Shown piece by piece: positions 27,597 to 36,048 of a DNA stretch of 64,000 nt (the stretch's first letter is position 1; each line of letters starts with the position of its first letter). The notes beneath the pieces are model-generated. The model saw only the letters and a program-made list of their open reading frames with translations, did not search any database and was not told the origin of the DNA. The stretch comes from Roseiarcus sp963784805 (GTDB taxonomy: Bacteria > Pseudomonadota > Alphaproteobacteria > Rhizobiales > Beijerinckiaceae), in the NCBI GenBank assembly GCA_963784805.1, contig CAWASR010000025.1, positions 62,001 to 126,000 of the forward strand. Reading direction: 5' to 3'. A program made the translations under genes and the position numbers.

Positions 27597-28985
27597 CTAA
27601 ACGGGAATGCGCACGGTTGCCCTTAGACCTCCTAAGGGGCTGTCCGAGAGCGTGATGTCCCCGCCGTGGGAGCGGGCGATGTCTCTTGCGATCGCCAATC
27701 CGAGGCCGGCCCCGCCTTCGTCCTGGTTTCGGGCCTGGTCCAGCCGGTAGAAGGGCCGAAACACCTCCTCCCGTTGCGCGGGCGCGATGCCCGAGCCGTC
27801 GTCGTCGACGACAATCGATGCGTATTGGGTTTCGCGCGTGGCCGAAACGCTGACATTGTCGGCATGATGCTGGGCGTTGGCGACGAGATTGCCGAGGCAG
27901 CGCTTCATCGCCATAGGCCGAATGCGGATACGAAGATCGCCCTCGGTCTTGACTCTCAGCGCCCCTCCATGGCGCTCACAATCGGCCCGCAAATCCTCGA
28001 GAATGGCGGCAATGTCGATCCGCTCGGTCAATTCATTCCCGTCTCCGCGAGCGAAAGCGAGGTACCCCTCGAGCATCCGCCCCATTTCGTCGACGTCCTT
28101 CTGCAGCATTTCGCTGTCGGCGGAATTGTCGATGAGGGCGAGCGAAAGCTTGAAGCGAGTCAGGATCGTGCGCAGATCGTGGCTGACGCCGTTGAGCATC
28201 GCGGTCCGCTGCTCGGTCGCGCGCTCGATACGGCGCTTCATCTCGATGAAAGCGTAGCCTGCCTGTCGGACTTCGCGAGCGCCGTGCGGATTAAAGTCGA
28301 GATTCCGGCCTTTGCCAAAGTCCTCCGCCGCCCGCGCGAGGCGCAAGATCGGACGGATCTGATTGCGAAGGAAGATAATCGCGACCGTCAGAAGGACGAT
28401 CATCGCGCCAAGCATCCAAAGCACGAAAATATGGGCGTTGGCCTCGTAGGCCAGCGCGCGGCGCGTCACCAGCCGGAGCACTCGATCGCCGAGATCGACG
28501 CGGATTTCCATCAGGCCCGACCGACCGACCGTGTCGATCCAGAAGGGTTCGCCCACCTGTTTCTTGATTTCGCTCGGCAGCGTGCGCGTCAGCGGGTCCA
28601 GCGCTCCAAAAAAGGTCTTTGGCATCGCCGGCGGCATCGGACCCGCCGGCAGCAGCGTTGCATCCATCCGGAAACGTTCTGAGGCGAGAGTGGCGAGAAA
28701 GGCGTCGTCTTTGCCGGGCGGAAGCTTCAGATAGAGATCGGTGAGCGCGCCCACGTCTCTCGCCACCGCCTCGGAAAGCCGCCGCGTGACGAGTTCAAAG
28801 TGATGCTGCATGAAAGCGAAAGTGACGGCAGTTTGCAGCAGCACCATCGGCGCAATCACAATCAACAAAGAACGTCTGTAAAGGCCCTTCGGCAACATGT
28901 CGGCAAGGCCGCGGGCGGCGCGCCGCCAAAGTTCACGGGTCGGCGCAAGCACGGTCGCGGCGCCAAAAGTCGATAACGCGCTCAT
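27597..28985 (-). CDS. EnvZ-type sensor histidine kinase
   Basis: A 462-residue membrane kinase. The first membrane helix is near residues 40-60 (SLLIVIAPMVLLQTAVTFAF). A periplasmic sensor region of about 130 residues follows, with a second helix near 190-210 (FVLWMLGAMIVLLTVAIIF). Next are a HAMP linker, the phospho-acceptor SHDLRT, an N box reading NLVANAQHHA, a G1 box DDGSGI and a G2 box GGAGLGLAI. It overlaps its cognate regulator gene by four bases. The trio with a MarR gene in front is unusual for EnvZ/OmpR pairs; the signal sensed is unknown. Confidence 0.92.
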   Translation of the reverse strand: MSALSTFGAATVLAPTRELWRRAARGLADMLPKGLYRRSLLIVIAPMVLLQTAVTFAFMQHHFELVTRRLSEAVARDVGALTDLYLKLPPGKDDAFLATLASERFRMDATLLPAGPMPPAMPKTFFGALDPLTRTLPSEIKKQVGEPFWIDTVGRSGLMEIRVDLGDRVLRLVTRRALAYEANAHIFVLWMLGAMIVLLTVAIIFLRNQIRPILRLARAAEDFGKGRNLDFNPHGAREVRQAGYAFIEMKRRIERATEQRTAMLNGVSHDLRTILTRFKLSLALIDNSADSEMLQKDVDEMGRMLEGYLAFARGDGNELTERIDIAAILEDLRADCERHGGALRVKTEGDLRIRIRPMAMKRCLGNLVANAQHHADNVSVSATRETQYASIVVDDDGSGIAPAQREEVFRPFYRLDQARNQDEGGAGLGLAIARDIARSHGGDITLSDSPLGGLRATVRIPV

Positions 28986-29698
28986 CTGTCCGCGATCAGT
29001 CGATAGCCGGCCCCACGCGCGGTTTGCAGGTAGGCGGGATTGGCGGGGTCAATCTCGATCTTGCGCCGCAGCCGATTGATGAGAACGTCGATCGTTCGTT
29101 CCTGGGCCGCGCCGCCTGATCCCGACAGCGACTCGCGAGAAACGCTCGCGCCTGCGTTAGCGCACAGCAGCCGCAGCATTTCCCGTTCGCGCTCAGTAAT
29201 GCGGATAATCTCCTCGCCCGCGCGCAGTTCGCCTCGCTCGAGCGAAAATGCGAAGCGGCCAAAGCGTATAATCGCGGTCTCGGGCTTGTCGGACGCCTGG
29301 GCGCGCGTGCGCCGAAGGACCGAGCCGATACGTAATAGCAACTCCCGCGGCTCGAACGGTTTGGGCAGATAGTCGTCGACGCCGATTTCCAGACCTCGCA
29401 CCCGATCCTGCGGCTCGCCTCGCGCCGTCAGCATTAGGATGGGAACCTGGGAGCGGCCGCGCAGGTAGGCGGCGAAATCGAATCCACTCTCTCCCGGCAT
29501 CATCACGTCGAGCACGATGATGTCGAAGGCCAACCCGTCGAGAAAGGCCCGCGCCTCCGCGGCCGTCGCCGCCGCCGTGACCCGGTGGCCGTTCTTGCGG
29601 AGGTAACTAGAAAGCAGGGCGCGGAGCCGCCGGTCGTCGTCCACCACGAGAACATGCGCGGCGTCATCCTCCGGCGGGATCTCGCTCAAAGTCGTCAA
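28982..29698 (-). CDS. OmpR family response regulator
   Basis: A 238-residue regulator if started at a TTG at 29698; the frame extends to 29764 but then overlaps the MarR gene. The receiver domain shows VVDDDRRL, the acceptor Asp in IVLDVMMPGESG, a Thr in LMLTARG and LPKPF. The winged-helix output domain contains ITEREREMLRLL and the DNA-contact helix RTIDVLINRLRRKIE, ending in a GAGYRL wing. It lies four bases after the MarR stop and overlaps the kinase gene, forming a tight operon. Confidence 0.92.
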   Translation of the reverse strand: MTTLSEIPPEDDAAHVLVVDDDRRLRALLSSYLRKNGHRVTAAATAAEARAFLDGLAFDIIVLDVMMPGESGFDFAAYLRGRSQVPILMLTARGEPQDRVRGLEIGVDDYLPKPFEPRELLLRIGSVLRRTRAQASDKPETAIIRFGRFAFSLERGELRAGEEIIRITEREREMLRLLCANAGASVSRESLSGSGGAAQERTIDVLINRLRRKIEIDPANPAYLQTARGAGYRLIADR

Positions 29699-29702
29699 AC
29701 TC

Positions 29703-30230
29703 CTATTGCCGGCTCTGCCGGTTCGACGTGCGTTGCGGGAGGTCAACAAGATCTTGAGGATCAATCATGGCATTGAGGAAGTCCGTCGCCGATTGCAGAC
29801 CCGAATCGCCCAAAGTCTCCAAGGCGGCGACAAAGCGCCGTGTCTGCACCTGCGCCAGCCGTAACGCCAGACGCTCGCCTTCGGCGGTCGCGTAAAGTTG
29901 TCGACGCCGGCGATCCAGCGCGCCGGCGCGGGTCTCGACGAAATTCTTGTCGACAAGTTCACGCAGGACGCGATTGAGGCTCTGCTTCGTTATCCGAAGA
30001 ATCTCCAGAAGTTCGGCGATAGTTAGGCCCGGCCGGCGAGTGACGAAATAAAGCACCCGGTGATGCGCCCGCCCGAAGCCATAGTCCTCGAGCAAGCGAT
30101 CCGCGTCGCCCACAAAGTCCCGATAGGCGAAAAAGAAGAGCTCTATCAATTCGTACATTGGCCCCGGCTCGGGGCGTGAATGCGCTGTCGTATCGGCCTT
30201 GGCGGCGTCGGGCGGCATCGGGGTGCTCAT
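29703..30230 (-). CDS. MarR family transcriptional regulator
   Basis: A 175-residue regulator. The winged helix-turn-helix is seen in HHRVLYFVTRRPGLTIAELLEILRITKQSLNRVLRELVDK with a DRRRRQLYATAEG wing. A helical N-terminus (MYELIELFFFAYRDF) would form the dimer interface. MarR proteins usually repress their own or divergent genes. Here the divergent gene is a branched-chain aminotransferase 123 bp away, so both the two-component pair and ilvE are candidate targets. The ATG at 30230 is chosen; the open frame runs further back without support. Confidence 0.9.
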   Translation of the reverse strand: MSTPMPPDAAKADTTAHSRPEPGPMYELIELFFFAYRDFVGDADRLLEDYGFGRAHHRVLYFVTRRPGLTIAELLEILRITKQSLNRVLRELVDKNFVETRAGALDRRRRQLYATAEGERLALRLAQVQTRRFVAALETLGDSGLQSATDFLNAMIDPQDLVDLPQRTSNRQSRQ

Positions 30231-30243
30231 TAGGTCAGTAATG

Positions 30244-30272
30244 TTGACATAATTAGAGGGGTTTGCTAAAGC
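30244..30272 (+). promoter_or_regulatory. Putative promoter of the branched-chain aminotransferase gene
   Basis: TTGACA at 30244-30249 is followed after 17 bases by TAAAGC, a weak match to the second hexamer, in the 123-bp divergent gap. ATGT-TG-ACAT (30241-30250) overlaps the first hexamer as a short palindrome and could be part of an operator for the divergent MarR protein. There is no experimental support. Confidence 0.35.
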
Positions 30273-30353
30273 GTGGGCGACAATCGACGACTTGCATCCT
30301 AACCCAAACGCGCAAAAACCAAACCAACTCGTTATCCGGAGAGAGGAAAGCCT

Positions 30354-31241
30354 ATGGCCGGTCCCAATTTTGACGATCGCGACGGATGGATCTGGCTGGA
30401 CGGTCGAATGATCGAATGGCGCGACGCCAAGGTCCACATGCTCACCCATGCGCTTCACTATGCGAGCGCGGTCTTCGAGGGCGAGCGCTCGTACGGCGGG
30501 CTGATCTTTAAGTCGGCCGAACACTCGCGCCGGCTGAGGAATTCGGCCCGCATCCTCGATTTCGAGCTGCCGTACAGCCTGGAAGAAATCGACGCAGCCA
30601 AAGCCGAGGTCCTGAAGCGGAACGATCTCGTCGACGCCTATGTGCGTCCGATCGCTTGGCGTGGCTCGGAGATGATGGGCGTCTCGGCGCAGCACAACAA
30701 GATTCACCTTGGAATCGCGGCCTGGGTCTGGCCGAGTTATTTCGATCCGGAGCAGCGGATGAAAGGCATTCGGCTGGACTTCGCCGAATATCGGCGGCCG
30801 GACCCCGCGACTGCGCCCTCGCTCGCCAAAGCGGCCGGGCTTTATATGATCTGCACGATTTCAAAGCATCGGGCGGAGCGTCGTGGCTACGCCGACGCGT
30901 TGATGCTGGACTGGCAGGGTCGCGTCGCCGAAGCCACGGGCGCCAACGTCTTTTTCGTCAAGGACGGAGTCATTCACACGCCGACGGCCGATTGCTTCCT
31001 CGCCGGCATCACCAGGGCGACCGTGATCGACTTGGCGCGGCGGCGCGGGATCGAAATCGTCGAGCGACGCATTATGCCTTTCGAACTCGGCGGCTTCAGT
31101 GAATGTTTCATCACTGGGACTGCGGCGGAAGTCACGCCGGTCGGCGAGATCGGTCCGCATGCCTACAAGCCGGGCGCCGTCACCGCGGCGCTGGTCGACG
31201 CCTACGCGAAGGAAGTCGATCCCAAGACCAAGGCCGCTTGA
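30354..31241 (+). CDS. ilvE: Branched-chain amino acid aminotransferase
   Basis: A 295-residue fold-type IV PLP enzyme interconverting leucine, isoleucine or valine and their 2-oxo acids. The N-terminus has HMLTHALHYASAVFEGERSY. The lysine that binds PLP lies in ICTISKHRAERRGYADALML, with VAEATGANVFFVKDG and FLAGITRATVIDLA following. SECFITGTAAEVTPV closes the cofactor site. A GGAGAGAGG ribosome site precedes the ATG. D-amino acid aminotransferases share the fold, so the substrate is assigned by overall pattern only. Confidence 0.9.
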   Translation: MAGPNFDDRDGWIWLDGRMIEWRDAKVHMLTHALHYASAVFEGERSYGGLIFKSAEHSRRLRNSARILDFELPYSLEEIDAAKAEVLKRNDLVDAYVRPIAWRGSEMMGVSAQHNKIHLGIAAWVWPSYFDPEQRMKGIRLDFAEYRRPDPATAPSLAKAAGLYMICTISKHRAERRGYADALMLDWQGRVAEATGANVFFVKDGVIHTPTADCFLAGITRATVIDLARRRGIEIVERRIMPFELGGFSECFITGTAAEVTPVGEIGPHAYKPGAVTAALVDAYAKEVDPKTKAA

Positions 31242-31593
31242 CCGCGCCCGTTCGCAAATCCGAGCGAAGCGAGCCTTCGCCTGGGTCGCCGGCTCGCAGC
31301 CGGCTCTGGGATCTGCAATCTGGTTCATCGCCGACTTCGCCTGACGGTTCGAGGGCGAGACAACGCGCCACGCTCCGCGGTTTCAAAGAGCCTTGACGGG
31401 GCGGGACGGCGCACGGCCGCGCTCGGGCGAGCGCGGTCTCGCTCGGTGTGATATGGGTTGCTTTCGCGCCCGCGCAGACGCCTTTCCGGCCGGCGCGCCG
31501 GCGCGAAATCGCGCCAAGGATTCGAAGCGCAATGAAGCGCGAATCACATCCTCCGCCCGTTTTGTCGACCTCCACGGTCTGGGCAAGCCGCTG
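31242..31593. other. Gap between ilvE and cysG
   Basis: No independent gene is visible. The cysG reading frame is open upstream to about 31393 and has an ATG at 31453, but the translated extension lacks family resemblance. A GC-rich inverted stretch CGCGCTCGGGCGAGCGCG near 31419-31437 can fold back on itself and might end transcription or simply be structured leader. Confidence 0.4.
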
Positions 31594-33033
31594 ATGCGCG
31601 CGCTTCCAATCTTCGTCGAGATGCGCGAGACGCCCGCCGTGGTCGTCGGCGGAGGCGTCGTCGCGGCGCGGCGGGCGGAATTTCTCGTGCGCTCCGGGGC
31701 CCGCGTCAGCGTATTTGCGCCGGAACTCAGCGATGAATTCCACGAGCTTCGCGCGAAACCAAATTTTCGGCATAAGGCGCGCGATCTCGAGCCGGAGGAT
31801 CTCCGAGGCTGCGCGCTGTGCTTCATCGCTGTCGAGGATGAGGGCCTCGCCGTCGCGGCGCGACAGACCGCAAAGAACGCCGGCGTCCTGGTCAATGTCG
31901 CGGATCGGCCGCGGTTGTGTGATTTCACCATGCCCTCGATCGTCGATCGCAGCCCGCTGGTGATCGCGATCTCGACCGGCGGCGCCGCCCCGATTTTGGG
32001 ACGCATGCTGAAGGCGCGGCTGGAGAGTCAAATTCCCGCCGCCTATGGCCGTCTGGCCCATCTGATGAGCGGCTTTCGGCAGCGCGCCGCGCGGGCGATT
32101 CCGTCGCCGACGGTCCGTCGCCGCTTCTGGGAAAATATCCTCGAAGGCCCGATCGGCGAAGCCGCGCTTTCCGGAAACGAAGGAACGGCGAGCGTTAGTC
32201 TCGAGCGCGAGATCGAGAGGGCGGCCGCCGACCGGTGCGCGCCGCCGCGCGGCGAGGTCTATCTCGTCGGCGCAGGGCCGGGCGATCCCGACCTCGTGAC
32301 CTTCCGCGCCCTCCGGCTCATGCAGAAGGCCGACGTCGTGCTTTATGACCGACTCGCCGGCGAAGGCGTGATGAACCTGGTGCGGCGAGAGGCGGAGCGG
32401 ATCTACGTTGGCAAGCGGCCGGACAATCACGAGTTGCCGCAGCAGGAGATCAGTGCGCTTCTGGTGGCGCTCGCCAACCAGGGCAAGCGGGTCTTGCGCC
32501 TCAAGGGTGGCGATCCCTTCATGTTCGGGCGGGGCGGCGAGGAGATCGAGACCCTCGCCGAGCATGGGATTCCGTTCCAGGTCTGTCCGGGCGTGACCGC
32601 CGCGATCGGCGCGGCGGCCTACGCCGGCATTCCGCTTACCCATCGCGACCATGCGCAGGCCTGCGTGTTCGTTACCGGCCACGGCAAAGACGGAAAGATC
32701 GATCTTGACTGGACGGCGCTCTTGCAACCGCGGCAGACGGTTGCGATTTATATGGGGCTGCGCAACCTGGAGGCGCTGACGCGCGAATTCGTGCTGCGGG
32801 GCGCAAACGGGGGCCTTCCGGCGGCGATCGTCGACAACGCGACGCGCGGCAATCAGCGCGTCGTCGTCGGCACGCTCGAAACCCTGGCGGCCAAGGCTCG
32901 CGCCGCCGACCTGCAGGGGCCGTCGGTCGTCATTGTCGGCACGGTCGTGGGGCTGCGCGACAAACTCGACTGGCATGCGTCCTCCCGGCAAAATTCTTCC
33001 GCCGCGGGCGATGCGTCCGTGTCGGCAATATGA
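31594..33033 (+). CDS. cysG: Siroheme synthase CysG
   Basis: A 479-residue trifunctional enzyme converting uroporphyrinogen III to siroheme for sulfite and nitrite reductases. The N-terminal dehydrogenase/ferrochelatase half begins with the NAD-binding loop VVVGGGVVAARRAEFL and includes SPLVIAISTGGAAPIL. The C-terminal SAM-dependent methyltransferase has LVGAGPGDPDLVT, KGGDPFMFGRGGEE, CPGVTAAIGAAAYAGIPLTHR and IYMGL. The ATG at 31594 matches family starts. It heads a same-strand group with mrp, DUF971 and tusA. Confidence 0.95.
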   Translation: MRALPIFVEMRETPAVVVGGGVVAARRAEFLVRSGARVSVFAPELSDEFHELRAKPNFRHKARDLEPEDLRGCALCFIAVEDEGLAVAARQTAKNAGVLVNVADRPRLCDFTMPSIVDRSPLVIAISTGGAAPILGRMLKARLESQIPAAYGRLAHLMSGFRQRAARAIPSPTVRRRFWENILEGPIGEAALSGNEGTASVSLEREIERAAADRCAPPRGEVYLVGAGPGDPDLVTFRALRLMQKADVVLYDRLAGEGVMNLVRREAERIYVGKRPDNHELPQQEISALLVALANQGKRVLRLKGGDPFMFGRGGEEIETLAEHGIPFQVCPGVTAAIGAAAYAGIPLTHRDHAQACVFVTGHGKDGKIDLDWTALLQPRQTVAIYMGLRNLEALTREFVLRGANGGLPAAIVDNATRGNQRVVVGTLETLAAKARAADLQGPSVVIVGTVVGLRDKLDWHASSRQNSSAAGDASVSAI

Positions 33034-33045
33034 GGAAATGAGGAG

Positions 33046-34185
33046 ATGGTGTCTCGTGATGAGGCGATGGCCGCCCTGGCGGGAGTGCCCGGCCCCGATG
33101 GGCGCACGCCGCTGCCCGATTCCGGCGCCGTCTCCGGCCTGACGATCCGCGACGGCAAGGTTTTCGTCGCCATCGTGATCGATCCGGCAGAGGCCAGGGC
33201 GATGGAAGCGATGCGCGCAAAAGCCGAGGCCGCGATCAAGGCGCTGCCGGGGGTGACAAGCGCCGTGGTGACGCTGACCGCCGAATCGGCGCGCGCCGCC
33301 GCAAGCGCGCCGCCGGCGCATGCGCATCGCGCAGATGGACAACCGCGTCGGGCCGGTCATGGCGGGCGCTCGACCGAGCCGCTTCCGGGCGTCAAGCACA
33401 TCATCGCTGTTGCATCCGGCAAGGGCGGGGTTGGCAAGTCGACGGTGGCCTGCAACGTCGCGGTCGGGCTCGCCAGGCTCGGTCTGCGAGTCGGGGCGCT
33501 CGACGCCGATCTCTACGGGCCTTCGATGCCCAAGCTGTTTGGAATCGGCGCCAAGCCCGGCTTGGCGCCCGACGGGCAGAAGCTGGTCCCGCTGGAGAGT
33601 TGCGGCGTCAAGGTGATTTCGATCGGCTTCCTGATCGAGGAGGGCGCGCCGGTGATCTGGCGCGGGCCAATGGTCATGTCGGCCCTCAACCAGTTGTTGC
33701 GCGAGGTCGCCTGGGGCGACCTCGACGTGCTCGTCGTCGACATGCCGCCCGGCACCGGCGACACGCAGCTGACCATGGCCCAGAACGTGCCGCTTTCCGG
33801 CGCGGTGATTGTTTCGACTCCGCAGGATCTCGCGCTGATCGACGCGCGGCGCGCGATTGCGATGTTCAGGCAAGTTCAAGTTCCGCTGCTCGGCATCGTC
33901 GAAAACATGAGTTATTTCGTCTGTCCGCATTGCGGCGGACGCACGGACGTTTTCGCGCACGGCGGGGCGCGCAAGGAGGCCGAAAGGCTCGGCGTGCCCT
34001 TCCTTGGCGAAATTCCGCTCGACATGGCCATTCGCGTCAATTCCGACGACGGCCGGCCGATCGTCGTCAGCCTTCCCGACAGCGCCCACGCCGGCGCTTT
34101 CCTCGAGATCGCGAGACGGGTGGCAGGCGCGCTCGAAGCCGGCGCGCCGGGCGCAAAGCCCGCGCCGCGCATCCGCATTTTGTGA
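33046..34185 (+). CDS. mrp: Mrp/ApbC family Fe-S cluster carrier ATPase
   Basis: A 379-residue P-loop ATPase. An N-terminal MIP18-like domain (residues 1-80) precedes a His-rich linker. The deviant Walker A is SGKGGVGKSTVACNVA, followed by DADLYGPSMP and VVDMPPGTGDTQLT. The cluster-binding CPHC pair lies in FVCPHCGG. Proteins of this group hold and deliver [4Fe-4S] clusters. It follows cysG by 12 bases, and the adjacent DUF971 and TusA genes support a role in sulfur and cofactor supply. Confidence 0.94.
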   Translation: MVSRDEAMAALAGVPGPDGRTPLPDSGAVSGLTIRDGKVFVAIVIDPAEARAMEAMRAKAEAAIKALPGVTSAVVTLTAESARAAASAPPAHAHRADGQPRRAGHGGRSTEPLPGVKHIIAVASGKGGVGKSTVACNVAVGLARLGLRVGALDADLYGPSMPKLFGIGAKPGLAPDGQKLVPLESCGVKVISIGFLIEEGAPVIWRGPMVMSALNQLLREVAWGDLDVLVVDMPPGTGDTQLTMAQNVPLSGAVIVSTPQDLALIDARRAIAMFRQVQVPLLGIVENMSYFVCPHCGGRTDVFAHGGARKEAERLGVPFLGEIPLDMAIRVNSDDGRPIVVSLPDSAHAGAFLEIARRVAGALEAGAPGAKPAPRIRIL

Positions 34186-34198
34186 CGGCGTTGCGATC

Positions 34199-34486
34199 AT
34201 GTCTTGGCCCACCGACATCACCGCGATGGAGAAAGGACGCATCCTCGAAGTCGCCTTCGACGACGGCGCGGTTATCCGTCTGACCGCCCATCGCCTGCGC
34301 GTCGAGAGCCCGAGCGCCGAGGTGCAAGGCCACTCGCCGAGCCAGAAGAAAATTATCGCCGGCAAGGAAAACGTCGCCATCGTCGGCCTCGAGCCGATCG
34401 GCAATTACGCGGTCAAAATCGTTTTCGACGACGGTCACGACACCGGGTTTTACACTTGGGAATATTTGCGTAGACTCGCGCGATAG
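34199..34486 (+). CDS. DUF971 domain protein
   Basis: A 95-residue protein that is all DUF971 domain: TDITAMEKGRILEVAFDDG, HRLRVESPSAEVQGH and the end GHDTGFYTWEYLRRL. The same domain forms the N-terminus of gamma-butyrobetaine hydroxylase and is often encoded next to Mrp or molybdenum cofactor genes. Its role is unknown; a link to metal-cofactor assembly is inferred from neighbours. The ATG at 34199 lies 13 bases after mrp. Confidence 0.88.
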   Translation: MSWPTDITAMEKGRILEVAFDDGAVIRLTAHRLRVESPSAEVQGHSPSQKKIIAGKENVAIVGLEPIGNYAVKIVFDDGHDTGFYTWEYLRRLAR

Positions 34487-34576
34487 GAGCGGGTCAGGAC
34501 GATATCCTTCACTCCACAGGATTGCGACGGGGTCCGCCGCGGGCTCGACGCGCGACAACGACAGGGGAAGGACTTC

Positions 34577-34819
34577 GTGGCCGAGCGTGTTCTCGACGCC
34601 AGGGGGCTTAGATGCCCGCTTCCAGTTCTCAAGACCAACAAAGCGCTTAAGGACCTTCCTTCCGGCGAGACGCTGCGCGTCTTGGCGACCGACCCCGGAT
34701 CCGACGAAGATTTACGGGACTTCTGCCGCGCTACCGGCAACGAGCTGTTGGAGTCGCGGCGGCAGGGCGGGACCTATAGCTTCCTGATCAAGCGACTTCG
34801 GCCCCCTTCGAAGTCCTGA
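34577..34819 (+). CDS. tusA: TusA family sulfurtransferase
   Basis: An 80-residue sulfur carrier with the signature LDARGLRCPLPVLKTNKAL, whose Cys takes up persulfide, and a DPGSDEDLRDFCRATG segment. TusA proteins pass sulfur to tRNA thiolation or molybdenum cofactor pathways. It starts at GTG. Position after cysG-mrp-DUF971 fits a sulfur-trafficking block. Confidence 0.92.
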   Translation: MAERVLDARGLRCPLPVLKTNKALKDLPSGETLRVLATDPGSDEDLRDFCRATGNELLESRRQGGTYSFLIKRLRPPSKS

Positions 34820-35329
34820 GGCGGGACGTCAGGCCCACTGGCGGGGCGGGCTTTGCGGACAACCCGGCCCCGCGTCCATCGAAAACCCGGCGTTCGCGCC
34901 GCCATGCCGGGCGCCGGGTGCCGGGCCCCAAGCGCAAGGGGCGCCGATCCCAAGCGGACATGGCGCCGGAGCAAGGCGGAAGCGGCGCCAACACGTCATT
35001 GACGCCAACTTAGCCGAATAGCTGCCCATTGCCGTATTGAGCCTGTTCAAGGACTTGGCCGGTCGCGGTCGCGATTCCGGCCCTGCACGTCCTCCTGAGG
35101 CCGGCGCGAGCGCCCCGAGGGCGCCCTTCGACGGCAAAAACCATGATCGTCTTCTATTTCTATTAATCAAAATAAAGACAGCATATTTTCTGATTTTGTG
35201 AAGCTGGCGCGCCGAAATAAATTTCGGCCGCGCGTCCGCGATCGGGACGGCCGAAGCAACGACCGCAAACGACACGGGGGGCGAATCGCCCTTGGAGCAT
35301 GATGCGATTTCGTCGCATCGCGTCCCGCT
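34820..35329. other. Gap with GC-rich inverted sequence and an AT-rich patch
   Basis: No gene is supported. The first part (about 34,900-34,980) is rich in CCGGGCGCCGGG-type self-complementary words that could act as a structured transcript end after tusA. At 35,140-35,220 the composition turns AT-rich (TTTCTATTTCTATTAATC), unlike the surroundings. The palindrome at 35295-35332 closes the gap before the thpR stop. Confidence 0.4.
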
Positions 35330-35332
35330 CTA
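35295..35332. repeat. Degenerate intergenic palindrome (RPE-like), copy B
   Basis: GAGCATGATGCGATTTCG is followed by TCGCATCGCG. GATGCGA at 35301-35307 pairs with TCGCATC at 35313-35319. It shares ATGA(T/C)GCGATTTCGT with copy A at 17475-17508 and resembles the rhizobial intergenic palindrome family. It lies just downstream of thpR and could end its transcript. Confidence 0.55.
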
Positions 35333-35863
35333 GTCGAGGGGATAGGCGGCCTCGACGACATAGGGGCCGCCGCCGGTTCCGGCGCGCGCGGAAAAGAGCA
35401 CGAAACGTTCGGCGGCGAAGTCTTCGACGCCAAGCGCGCCGCGCGAGGCGAGATAGGCGGCGACCGCAGCCGCGCCGACGCCGCGCAGGCGCGCCAGCGT
35501 CACATGCGGCGTGAACTTGCGCGTCTCGGGCGCAACGCCAACTCGTCTCAGCCTGCGTTCTTGCTCGGCTTGCAGATCGATCAGGTCCGGGTCGGCCTTG
35601 ACCCGGGCGACGATCGTGCGCGGCCGGTTGGCGCCGAACCAGCTTAGGCCATCGAAACGCACCTGCGCCGCTGGTCGGTGAATCTCGCCGAGCGTCTCGG
35701 CGATGTCGCGTGCGACACGGCCGTCCACGTCGCCGACGAAGCGAAGCGTGATGTGGTAATCTTCGGGATCGAGCCAGCGCGCTCCGATGACGCCGCCGCG
35801 CGCGAGCGAAATTTGGCCCGCCACGCTCGCCGGCAGTTCCAGTCCCGTGAACAGGCGAGGCAA
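35330..35863 (-). CDS. thpR: RNA 2',3'-cyclic phosphodiesterase ThpR
   Basis: A 177-residue 2H phosphoesterase with the two catalytic His-x-Thr motifs, YHITLRFVG near residue 37 and FTPHVTLARL near residue 118. MPRLFTGLELP is the standard N-terminus. It opens 2',3'-cyclic phosphates on RNA ends in vitro; its cellular role is not settled. It stands alone between two gaps. Confidence 0.92.
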   Translation of the reverse strand: MPRLFTGLELPASVAGQISLARGGVIGARWLDPEDYHITLRFVGDVDGRVARDIAETLGEIHRPAAQVRFDGLSWFGANRPRTIVARVKADPDLIDLQAEQERRLRRVGVAPETRKFTPHVTLARLRGVGAAAVAAYLASRGALGVEDFAAERFVLFSARAGTGGGPYVVEAAYPLD

Positions 35864-36048
35864 GAGGCGCCCTTATCTCAGGTTGATTCCGACACGATTG
35901 TGCGTCTTGATGGCCTCATAGGGGCGCCTGCGCAGCGCGCGCAAGCGCGGAAAGGATCGCCGCCGGAGACGGCGGGATCATCGCCGAGCCATGTCCCCAG
36001 CCTTGCACGGGCCGGATTTCGCAGGATCGAACGCGACGGGGTTCCAGG

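Noticed and set aside
31180..34404. 1074-residue minus-strand open frame over ilvE, cysG and mrp
   Set aside because: It lies antisense to three well-supported genes and shows no family signature.
34829..35275. 148-residue minus frame in the gap after tusA
   Set aside because: Crosses GC-rich inverted repeats and an AT-rich patch; no motif.
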